Shown here piece by piece: positions 1-4,840 of a stretch of DNA of 7,184 nucleotides. Both the position numbers and the translations under genes were made by a program. Location of the stretch: positions 1 to 7,184 of the forward strand of contig CAZTHC010000056.1 of NCBI GenBank assembly GCA_964613425.1, written 5' to 3'. Each line of letters opens with the position of its first letter. Position 1 is the stretch's first letter. The notes under the pieces are model-generated. The model saw only the letters and a program-made list of their open reading frames with translations, had not been told where the DNA came from and searched no databases. This DNA comes from CAZTHC01 sp964613425 (lineage in GTDB: Bacteria; Bacillota; Clostridia; TANB77; CAG-508).

Positions 1-62
1 CACAATTTGGTTCTGAAATTAGTGCTGCTTGCGGACAGTTGTGTTATGAAAATGAATTATGA
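1..62 (+). CDS. rlmN: RlmN C-terminal end (partial, 5' truncated by the window)
   Basis: Reading from base 3, nineteen codons run to a TGA at 60-62. They give QFGSEISAACGQLCYENEL, which matches the extreme C-terminus of the RlmN radical-SAM methyltransferases, where the pattern is [T/G]-x-D/E-I-x-A-A-C-G-Q-L. RlmN methylates C2 of an adenine in 23S rRNA (A2503 in E. coli) and of A37 in some tRNAs, using S-adenosylmethionine and a 4Fe-4S cluster. In E. coli the cysteine of this AACGQL motif is Cys355, the residue that forms the covalent RNA intermediate. Here it is codon 30-32. The tail after the motif is only six residues, shorter than in E. coli but ordinary for Firmicutes. A terminator lies about 90 bases downstream. 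Only the tail is visible, so the call rests on one conserved motif. Confidence 0.75.
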   Translation, partial: QFGSEISAACGQLCYENEL

Positions 63-152
63 TGTTAGTTCAAAAATATCCATTTGAGTAAAGAAATAGT
101 CTCATTTTAAAGGTCTTGAAGATTTTTAATTAAATATTGAAGAGTGTTGTAT

Positions 153-184
153 GTCCCTCAGACTTTAGATTTGAGGGACTTTTT
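153..184 (+). terminator. Rho-independent terminator downstream of rlmN
   Basis: An 8-bp perfect stem (GTCCCTCA at 153-160 with TGAGGGAC at 172-179) is extended by one G-T and one A-T pair. It has a short loop and is followed at once by a run of five T (180-184). It lies 90 bases after the rlmN stop and is the likely end of that transcript. Confidence 0.8.
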
Positions 185-265
185 GGTTAAGATGGGTGAA
201 CTTTTATGTAACACTAAAGATGTTTGTGTAATTAGATTTATTTGCATTGAAGTTTATGTGGTATC

Positions 266-526
266 TTGAGATCATTAAAAGCCTTCGATAAAAAATTAAT
301 TCTCTTCTTGATCTACCATAATTGGAGACTTTATAATTTATATATATTAGAGAAAGGGATGGCTAAAATAGGCGATTTTTCAAGGCTTTCCAATATATTT
401 ACAGTAAACAAATATCACGAAGTTTTTAACGAAAAAGAACATAAAAATATTTGTGAGATGTGCAGAAATGCTAACATTGGCTGTGTAGCTTGTAAAAAAC
501 TTTTAGCATCATTTAAGTTTTCTTAA
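266..526 (+). pseudogene. trpS: Remnant of tryptophanyl-tRNA synthetase C-terminus
   Basis: The reading frame opens at a TTG (266) with an internal ATG at 359, and ends at 526 after 86 codons. From about residue 38 it reads like the C-terminal zone of a subset of bacterial TrpRS enzymes. There is a NIFTVNKYHEVF stretch (residues 43-54), followed by a CRNANIGCVACKKLLA motif with three cysteines (residues 66-81). A full TrpRS has more than 300 residues. The Rossmann fold, HIGH and KMSKS motifs are absent, and the first ~35 residues do not resemble TrpRS. Another frame (about 520-639) continues with ...LIAERFPFFLRNLASQNREIW, which could be the frameshifted last part of the same gene. I read this as a decayed gene fragment left by deletion or rearrangement. 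It could also be a spurious small ORF, but the cysteine motif argues against that. No good ribosome-binding site precedes either possible start. Confidence 0.6.
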
Positions 527-590
527 AGCTTCTGATTGCTGAAAGGTTTCCTTTTTTCCTAAGAAACTTAGCAAGCCAGAATAGAGAGAT

Positions 591-674
591 ATGGATCGGG
601 AAGGCTGCAATTTTTATCATATTGAGGTTGAAGATCTAGATCCATTCGTAATCACTAATTATATCCATGCATAA
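591..674 (+). other. Short unrecognised ORF, possibly the first part of a frameshifted gene with 667-924
   Basis: An ATG at 591 opens 27 codons (MDREGCNFYHIEVEDLDPF...) ending at a TAA at 672. The preceding AGAGAG is a weak ribosome-binding site at best. Its end overlaps the start of the 667-924 ORF in another frame, so a single-base change could join the two into about 110 residues. I do not recognise the peptide. It may equally be noncoding sequence in a decayed region. Confidence 0.2.
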
Positions 675-924
675 TACTATCCGGATAAAAAGGTTTTTTA
701 ATCATGTTGATTTTTCTGTAAATGAATACTTAAAAGCTATCTTTGAAGAAAAGTTCAGAGATACTGTAACAGACACAGAAGTACCCATTGATAGATATGA
801 TGATGAACACTATAAAATCTGGTGTGTAGAAAGTGATGCAATTAGAATAAGTACCTGGAGTAAACTTGTATGCGCTACACTTGATGAGCCATTTAGGGAT
901 TTGTTATCGAGATGTTTTCTGTGA
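667..924 (+). CDS. Unrecognised 85-residue hypothetical protein, possibly a gene fragment
   Basis: The ORF runs from ATG 667 to a TGA at 922. The predicted product is soluble, of mixed charge and rich in aromatic and acidic residues (for example DRYDDEHYKIWCVESDAIR at residues 43-61). It has no signal peptide or membrane segment, and no family I recognise. No Shine-Dalgarno sequence precedes the ATG. A short ORF in another frame ends on its start, and the surrounding kilobase holds other debris. It is therefore more likely the remains of a longer gene than an intact small gene. The amino-acid composition looks protein-like rather than random, which is the only support for coding. Confidence 0.25.
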   Translation: MHNTIRIKRFFNHVDFSVNEYLKAIFEEKFRDTVTDTEVPIDRYDDEHYKIWCVESDAIRISTWSKLVCATLDEPFRDLLSRCFL

Positions 925-1143
925 AAATGGATTAATACGTTCCTGAGAAAAGAAAATTAGAAAGCACGCTAAAGATATCAATGCTATCCTCTCGAGCCGT
1001 ATAAAGAAAAACTGTATCTGGCAAGTTTTTTAAAAAGATTTCCATGCCGCCAAGGCCCCACTAGGTTCAAGCGGCATCTTTATTGTCACCTCAAGGCATG
1101 TGGAGTGCGTGGCAATGCTAACTTTAAAATAAAACTTAAAACA
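925..1143. other. Gene-free stretch before the rhuM promoter
   Basis: No ORF of convincing length or recognisable product is seen on either strand. Together with the debris upstream, it makes roughly 1 kb (185-1143) without an intact recognisable gene. The only structure seen is the inverted repeat at 1044-1077. Base composition rises to nearly half GC around 1040-1080, then drops sharply from about 1120 onward, where the very AT-rich block begins. Confidence 0.5.
1044..1077. repeat. GC-rich inverted repeat
   Basis: ATGCCGC (1044-1050) is matched perfectly by GCGGCAT (1071-1077) around a 20-base loop. The plus strand continues CTTTATTG and the minus strand GGAAATCTTTTT, so it could be a weak terminator remnant in either direction. 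Neither side has a clean T tract directly at the stem. The function is unknown. Confidence 0.4.
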
Positions 1144-1172
1144 TTGACACAGAAACAGATGTTTGATATAAT
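1144..1172 (+). promoter_or_regulatory. Consensus sigma-A promoter of the RhuM gene
   Basis: TTGACA (1144-1149) and TATAAT (1167-1172) are separated by exactly 17 bases, a perfect match to the vegetative consensus. Transcription would start near 1179, giving a leader of about 20 bases that contains the AAGGAG at 1183-1188. No operator-like repeat overlaps it. Confidence 0.85.
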
Positions 1173-1197
1173 ATGGCATATGAAGGAGTGAAAGATT

Positions 1198-2244
1198 GTG
1201 AAAAAGAAAAAAGAAGAGGTTACAATTCGTTCAAGTGCAGCAGAATATTTAACTTATATTGCAGCAACAGGAGATAATGAAAATGCAGTTGAAATAAGAT
1301 ATGAAGATGAAAATATTTGGTTAACTCAAAAAATGCTAGCAACTGTATATGATGTGTCAATAACGACTATTAATGAACATATAAAGAAAATATATTCTGA
1401 TAATGAATTAGTTGAAAATTCAACTATTAGGAAATTCCGAATAGTTCAAAAAGAAGGCAATAGAGAAATTGCTAGAGAAATTGCTCATTATAATTTGCAA
1501 ATGATAATAGCAATAGGATTTAAAGTGAATAATGAAAAAGCAGTTCAATTTAGAAAATGGGCTAATAGTATTGTTAAAGATTACACTATTCAAGGTTGGG
1601 TAATGGATGAAGAACGTTTAAAAAATGGAGGTTCAATATTAACACAGGAATATTTTGAAAAACAATTAGAAAAAATCAGAGAAATTAGAATGTCTGAAAG
1701 AAAATTTTATCAAAAAATTACAGATATTTATGCTACCTCTATAGATTATGATGTTACTGCTACATCGACAAAAAGATTTTTTCAATCTGTTCAGAATAAA
1801 ATTCACTATTCAATTCATGGACAAACTGCAGCAGAAGTTATATATAATAGAGCAGATGCGAAAAAAGAAAATATGGGATTAACCACATGGGAAGGAAGTC
1901 CAAATAGTAAAATACACAAATATGATGTTACTATAGCAAAGAATTATTTAGATTCTAAAGAAATTAAGATACTTGAAAGATTAGTTTCAGCATACTTAGA
2001 CCTAGCAGAAATACAAGCAGAAAGGCATATTCCCATGACGATGAAAGATTGGGAAGAAAGATTAAATGAATTCTTAAAGTTATGGAACAAGGAAATTCTT
2101 CAAGATAATGGGAAAATATCTGCGGAGCTTGCAAAGATGCATGCAGAAACAGAATTTGAAAAATATAGAATAGTACAAGATAAATTATATAAGTCTGATT
2201 TCGATTTATTATTGGAAAAAATGGATGAGTATACAGCATTGTAA
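1198..2244 (+). CDS. RhuM-family protein (virulence RhuM, COG3943-type)
   Basis: This 348-residue protein has the usual full length of the RhuM family, named from Salmonella pathogenicity island 3. Its biochemical role is not established. Residues ~36-65 (IWLTQKMLATVYDVSITTINEHI) look like a helix-turn-helix resembling those of phage antirepressor-type regulators. Residues 96-125 (HYNLQMIIAIGFKVN...FRKWAN) are the diagnostic conserved core. The C-terminal half (about 180-300) carries HYSIHGQTAAEVIYNRADAK and YLDLAEIQAERHIPMTMKDW, typical of the family. No signal peptide or membrane segment is seen, so it should be cytoplasmic. The start is the GTG at 1198, chosen because AAGGAG lies 9 bases upstream and a perfect promoter fits just before it. 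The gene is monocistronic, bounded by its own promoter and terminator. RhuM genes are usually accessory and sit in prophage or restriction-modification islands, but neither is seen here. It marks the left edge of the AT-rich block. Confidence 0.9.
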   Translation: MKKKKEEVTIRSSAAEYLTYIAATGDNENAVEIRYEDENIWLTQKMLATVYDVSITTINEHIKKIYSDNELVENSTIRKFRIVQKEGNREIAREIAHYNLQMIIAIGFKVNNEKAVQFRKWANSIVKDYTIQGWVMDEERLKNGGSILTQEYFEKQLEKIREIRMSERKFYQKITDIYATSIDYDVTATSTKRFFQSVQNKIHYSIHGQTAAEVIYNRADAKKENMGLTTWEGSPNSKIHKYDVTIAKNYLDSKEIKILERLVSAYLDLAEIQAERHIPMTMKDWEERLNEFLKLWNKEILQDNGKISAELAKMHAETEFEKYRIVQDKLYKSDFDLLLEKMDEYTAL

Positions 2245-2255
2245 GTCAAACAAAT

Positions 2256-2286
2256 AAAAAAAATTCACATTTTGTGAATTTTTTTT
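2256..2286. terminator. Terminator after the RhuM gene
   Basis: A perfect 13-bp inverted repeat, AAAAAAAATTCAC (2256-2268) with GTGAATTTTTTTT (2274-2286), surrounds a 5-base loop. The stem starts with eight A and ends with eight T, so the T tract forms part of the stem and the structure can work on either strand. It begins 12 bases after the RhuM stop codon. Confidence 0.8.
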
Positions 2287-2290
2287 GTTT

Positions 2291-2322
2291 ATACTATTGA
2301 CAACTTTATTTGTCAATAGTAT
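2291..2322. promoter_or_regulatory. Operator-like inverted repeat O1 of the XRE operon
   Basis: Arms ATACTATTGACAA (2291-2303) and TTGTCAATAGTAT (2310-2322) are perfect inverted repeats of 13 bp around six bases. The core TGACAA-N6-TTGTCA (2298-2315) recurs, exactly reverse-complemented, at 2328-2345. The site overlaps the -35 box and the spacer. A dimeric XRE protein is the natural ligand (inference). Confidence 0.7.
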
Positions 2323-2325
2323 AAT
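2297..2325 (+). promoter_or_regulatory. Consensus promoter of the XRE/membrane-protein operon
   Basis: TTGACA (2297-2302) and TATAAT (2320-2325) have a 17-base spacer, again a perfect consensus. The start of transcription should be near 2332. The -35 and part of the -10 lie inside the arms of an inverted repeat, and a second operator-like site covers the start point, so repression by the downstream XRE protein is expected. Confidence 0.85.
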
Positions 2326-2327
2326 AA

Positions 2328-2345
2328 TGACAAATAAAGTTGTCA
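2328..2345. promoter_or_regulatory. Operator-like inverted repeat O2 of the XRE operon
   Basis: TGACAAATAAAGTTGTCA is itself a TGACAA-N6-TTGTCA palindrome. It is also the exact reverse complement of 2298-2315, including the six central bases. Centres of the two sites are 30 bp apart, close to three helical turns. It covers the predicted transcription start and sits just before the ribosome-binding site (AAGGAG, 2353-2358). Confidence 0.7.
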
Positions 2346-2364
2346 GACAAGAAAGGAGAAGAAT

Positions 2365-2583
2365 ATGCCAATAAAAAACAAATTAAAAGATTTTAGAGCA
2401 AAGTTTGATATTAATCAGCAAGACTTTGGAAGAGCAGTAGATGTATCAAGACAGACAATAAGTCTTATAGAGCGCGGGGATTACTCACCGTCAGTAACAT
2501 TAGCATTAAAAATAGCGAAGTTTTTTGGAGTAAAAGTAGAAGATATTTTTGAATATGAGGAGGATGTAAAAAATGAAAAATAA
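2365..2583 (+). CDS. XRE-family helix-turn-helix repressor (72 aa)
   Basis: This is a minimal single-domain Cro/C1-type regulator. The HTH spans about residues 5-60, with scaffold helix QQDFGRAVDV (18-27), recognition helix SRQTISLIERG (28-38) and the typical SPSVTLALKIAKFFGVKVEDIF continuation (41-62). There is no ligand-binding domain, so the signal must act directly or through the partner protein. The ATG at 2365 has AAGGAG six bases upstream. The last 11 bases overlap the start of the downstream membrane-protein gene, so the two are translationally coupled in one operon. Two matching palindromes around the promoter indicate autoregulation. Small XRE regulators of this kind often stand before a DUF3169-type membrane protein in Firmicutes. 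Family assignment is secure; the target genes beyond this operon are unknown. Confidence 0.93.
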   Translation: MPIKNKLKDFRAKFDINQQDFGRAVDVSRQTISLIERGDYSPSVTLALKIAKFFGVKVEDIFEYEEDVKNEK

Positions 2584-3307
2584 TAAGAAAAAAGGATTTT
2601 TAAAAGGTGTAATTCCATGGATAATAGCGGGATTTATATTTGGACTTATCTCAGGAATAATGGGAATTATAGATGTAAAAATAAATGTAGAAATAATAGT
2701 TAGAGCTATAGGTTATTGTTCATTTGCAATAAGTATATTTTTAATTATTGTAGGTAGTATTATAATATTAGGTTCAAAAAGAAAAATAAAAGAGGCAAAA
2801 GTAGATGAATATGAAAAAATAGAAACGAATGTAGATTATGCAACAGTATTTACAGGCATATCTTTAGTATTAATGTTTTTAGCAGGAGGAATATTCTTCT
2901 ATTTTGAAAAATTTGTTGAAGAATTTAATATCTTAAAAATTATATTTATATTAATATTCTCAACAGTTTGCTTCTTAACAAGTTATTTGCAATATGTAAT
3001 TGTAAATGTAATTAAAAAAATGAACCCAGAAAAGAAGGGTAACCCACTAGAAACGAACTTTGCTAAAGATTGGTACAGCAGTTGCGACGAAATTCAAAAA
3101 CAAATCATTGGTGAAATATGTTACAAAACATATTTATTAACAAATTCAATATTTATATTTGCTTTTCTTGTGCTAATAATTCTTAATACAGTAATAAATA
3201 TAGAAATATCTGCAATATTAACATTAGGTGCAGTTAATCTAATTAATAATATTATATATGGAGTATATTGCATTAAAATAGAGCATAAAAAAGAAATTAG
3301 CAAGTAA
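2573..3307 (+). CDS. Six-helix membrane protein, DUF3169-like, partner of the XRE repressor
   Basis: The 244-residue product has a lysine-rich N-terminus and six probable membrane helices, at about residues 11-33, 44-67, 91-112, 119-145, 186-208 and 211-232. A polar loop lies between helices four and five (150-187), containing NPEKKGNPLETNFAKDWYSS and CDEIQKQIIGEICYKTY. This loop, the helix count, the length and the pairing with a small XRE gene fit the DUF3169 family, whose function is unknown. The assignment is from memory of the family and not a search. Translation starts at ATG 2573 behind a strong GAGGAGG (2557-2563) that lies within the repressor gene, with an 11-bp gene overlap. It probably acts in the cytoplasmic membrane, perhaps sensing or modulating a membrane stress; that role is inference. 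Confidence 0.8.
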   Translation: MKNNKKKGFLKGVIPWIIAGFIFGLISGIMGIIDVKINVEIIVRAIGYCSFAISIFLIIVGSIIILGSKRKIKEAKVDEYEKIETNVDYATVFTGISLVLMFLAGGIFFYFEKFVEEFNILKIIFILIFSTVCFLTSYLQYVIVNVIKKMNPEKKGNPLETNFAKDWYSSCDEIQKQIIGEICYKTYLLTNSIFIFAFLVLIILNTVINIEISAILTLGAVNLINNIIYGVYCIKIEHKKEISK

Positions 3308-3319
3308 AATTAAAAAAAT

Positions 3320-3356
3320 TAACACAGCTACTTGACAACACATAGTAGCTGTGTTA
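3320..3356. terminator. Hairpin over the PadR promoter, possible end of the upstream transcript
   Basis: Thirteen perfectly paired bases (3320-3332 with 3344-3356) flank an 11-base loop, 12 bases after the DUF3169-like stop codon. The following sequence is ATATTTTATAT rather than a clean T run. As a terminator it would be weak, so it may serve mainly as part of the operator. No other terminator separates the two operons. Confidence 0.45.
3326..3348 (+). promoter_or_regulatory. Operator-like repeat O1 of the PadR operon
   Basis: This is a 23-base element with outer half-sites CTACT (3328-3332) and AGTAG (3344-3348), separated by 11 bases. It is repeated at 3367-3389 with 20 of 23 bases identical, the three differences lying in the centre. 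It spans the -35 and spacer. PadR proteins bind dyad sites near their own promoters, so self-repression is likely. Confidence 0.65.
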
Positions 3357-3360
3357 TATT
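3332..3360 (+). promoter_or_regulatory. Promoter of the PadR/membrane-protein operon
   Basis: TTGACA (3332-3337) and TATATT (3355-3360) have a 17-base spacer. Transcription should start near 3367, exactly where the second copy of the operator-like repeat begins. The promoter lies inside the first copy and its surrounding hairpin, which suggests tight repression by the PadR protein encoded next. Confidence 0.8.
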
Positions 3361-3366
3361 TTATAT

Positions 3367-3389
3367 AGCTACTTAGTAACACATAGTAG
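3367..3389 (+). promoter_or_regulatory. Operator-like repeat O2 of the PadR operon
   Basis: This is the second copy of the 23-base element, in direct orientation and 41 bases from the first, about four helical turns. It keeps both half-sites CTACT (3369-3373) and AGTAG (3385-3389). It begins at the predicted transcription start and ends next to the ribosome-binding site (AAGGAG, 3391-3396). Confidence 0.65.
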
Positions 3390-3402
3390 AAAGGAGAAAA
3401 AA

Positions 3403-3747
3403 ATGGAAGATTCACAACTATTACGTGGAATATTAGAAGGCTGCATTTTAAGTATAATTTCAAAAAAAGAAACTTATGGTTATGAAATTTTAATTACTTT
3501 AAGTTCTAATAATTTTGAAAATCTACTAGAAGGAACTCTTTATCCAATATTAACAAGGCTGAATAATAAAGGATATATTAAATGCACAAAAAGAGAATCT
3601 GCTTTAGGTCCAGTAAGAAAGTACTATTCGATAACAGACCTCGGAAAAGAGAAACTAGAAGATTTCAAAAAAGATTATGAAAGAATTACAAGTAATGCAA
3701 ATAAAATTTTATTAAATAATGAGGAGGAAAAAAACAATGTTAAATAG
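3403..3747 (+). CDS. PadR-family transcriptional repressor
   Basis: The 114-residue protein is a typical short PadR (subfamily without a long C-terminal domain). The winged helix-turn-helix occupies about residues 9-85. It shows LEGCILSIIS (11-20), YGYEI (25-29), the recognition part EGTLYPILTRL (43-53) with KGYIK (56-60), and the wing GPVRKYYSIT (69-78), followed by the conserved DLGKEKL. The rest is a helical tail used for dimerisation in this family. PadR proteins are usually repressors released by small phenolics, drugs or envelope stress; which signal applies here cannot be seen. The start at 3403 has AAGGAG six bases upstream. The gene overlaps the next one by 11 bp, which marks it as the controller of that membrane protein. 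Two near-identical operator-like repeats around its promoter indicate autoregulation. Confidence 0.95.
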   Translation: MEDSQLLRGILEGCILSIISKKETYGYEILITLSSNNFENLLEGTLYPILTRLNNKGYIKCTKRESALGPVRKYYSITDLGKEKLEDFKKDYERITSNANKILLNNEEEKNNVK

Positions 3748-4792
3748 TTATGTATTGCATATGAATAAATTAGAAGGAGAATATAAAAATAAATTTGAAC
3801 AGGTAGATGAATATTGTACAATTTTATTGGAAGATATAGATTCAAATACAAGAGAAGAAATAATGTCTAGTATATTAGACACATTTATAAGTGCACAAAA
3901 TGATGGCATAGAAATAGAAAAAATAACAGGTAATGATATATCAAAATTTTGTGAAGAAGCATGTAGTGAATTGCCTATTAAATATAGATTAAAGCACATA
4001 TTTGAAGTGATGAAATGGTGGTCTTGGATTTTATTAGTAGAAAGCATAATACAAATACTTATGAACATAAGTGAAACAAACTTTTTTGATATAAAAACAC
4101 AAATAGGAAGTTTTATAGCATCCATTGTTATATGTATAATAATGGTAGAAGTATTTTTATCTTTCAAGAAGGTTAAAATTAAAAGTGATATAAAAAATAA
4201 TAAAATAAGTAAATTAACAAAATGGGCTTCATACATAGCTTTTGCAATTTGTATTATAGTACCAGCAGTAATAGGAAATTTAGTACAATTTTTAATTCCA
4301 AACTGGATTGTATTATTTACATCTTTAGCAATAATAATTTCATATGAAATATGTTTTAGAAAAGAAAATAAAGAGAGAAAAAAAGAACAATCTACAAATG
4401 CAGGTTTTGCAGATTTAGTAATAGAAGAAGCAATAAATCAAACAAAAAGAAAATTTCATAAAATAAATGAAAGAAATATTAAGAAAAACAGACCAGAAAT
4501 TACAGAAAAAGATTTCCTAGAAAAACAAGTAAAAAAAGCAAAGAAAGCACTTAAAATAGCTAAAGTTTATCTATTTTTTCCTATAACTTGTACAACAGTT
4601 ACAACAATACCAATTATATTAGAAGGAGAAACTACAATTTTTGATATTATAATATTTTTTTTAGTAACACTTACAGTAGAAAGCTTAATATTTATACCAT
4701 TATCAAAATTATTATCAAAACAAAATAAAAAGTTATTAGAAAAATATACTGAATTTGAAGAGAAAAATATATCAATAGATGAATGGAAATAA
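3737..4792 (+). CDS. Multipass membrane protein with DUF1048/HAAS-like N-terminus, PadR partner
   Basis: I place the start at ATG 3737, giving 351 residues, because GAGGAGG (3721-3727) lies nine bases upstream. The in-frame ATG at 3719 would sit before this site and lacks one. Residues 1-85 form a soluble helical domain. The segment EEIMSSILDTFISAQNDGIEIEKITGNDISKFCEEA, taken as residues 40-75, resembles the DUF1048/HAAS domains commonly encoded beside padR genes. Six hydrophobic segments follow, at about 93-110, 122-143, 162-181, 189-207, 277-296 and 301-323. Between the fourth and fifth lies a long basic cytoplasmic stretch (208-272, lysine-rich and probably coiled-coil). Such PadR-linked proteins are thought to relate to envelope stress, but this architecture is not one I can name. 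No ABC transporter, the usual alternative partner, is present. The gene is very AT-rich. Confidence 0.8.
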   Translation: MLNSYVLHMNKLEGEYKNKFEQVDEYCTILLEDIDSNTREEIMSSILDTFISAQNDGIEIEKITGNDISKFCEEACSELPIKYRLKHIFEVMKWWSWILLVESIIQILMNISETNFFDIKTQIGSFIASIVICIIMVEVFLSFKKVKIKSDIKNNKISKLTKWASYIAFAICIIVPAVIGNLVQFLIPNWIVLFTSLAIIISYEICFRKENKERKKEQSTNAGFADLVIEEAINQTKRKFHKINERNIKKNRPEITEKDFLEKQVKKAKKALKIAKVYLFFPITCTTVTTIPIILEGETTIFDIIIFFLVTLTVESLIFIPLSKLLSKQNKKLLEKYTEFEEKNISIDEWK

Positions 4793-4799
4793 ATACAAA

Positions 4800-4834
4800 A
4801 AAAGAACTAGTAAACTTTGTTTACTAGTTCTTTT
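4800..4834. terminator. Bidirectional terminator between convergent genes
   Basis: A perfect 16-bp stem (4800-4815 with 4819-4834) closes on a three-base loop, with A tract and T tract at the outer ends on both strands. It starts eight bases after the PadR-operon stop and ends six bases before the stop of the minus-strand CapA-like gene, so it can serve both transcripts. Confidence 0.9.
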
Positions 4835-4840
4835 GGTTTG

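Noticed and set aside
1044..1077. Possible tRNA or integron attC site because of the GGTTCAAG string and inverted repeat
   Set aside because: No acceptor stem, anticodon arm or D arm can be built around it, and no attC core or integrase is present.
1964..2239. Minus-strand 91-codon ORF inside the RhuM gene
   Set aside because: It is fully antisense to a well-supported family gene, has no ribosome-binding site I could see and a composition typical of an AT-rich shadow frame.
2291..2345. Repeats around the XRE promoter as a CRISPR fragment
   Set aside because: There are only two units, mirrored and not direct, no regular spacers and no cas genes. Their position on the promoter explains them as operators.
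2365..3307. XRE gene plus next gene as a toxin-antitoxin pair
   Set aside because: The partner is a six-helix membrane protein of 244 residues with DUF3169-like features, far larger than typical membrane toxins, and the repressor lacks an antitoxin-like tail.
3239..3463. Minus-strand 74-codon ORF across the PadR promoter
   Set aside because: It would cross the promoter, both operators and the start of padR on the opposite strand and resembles no family.
3748..4236. Minus-strand 162-codon ORF opposite the PadR-partner gene
   Set aside because: Its hydrophobic product mirrors the AT-rich coding strand. The plus-strand gene has a strong start site, coupling and terminator, so the antisense frame is a shadow.
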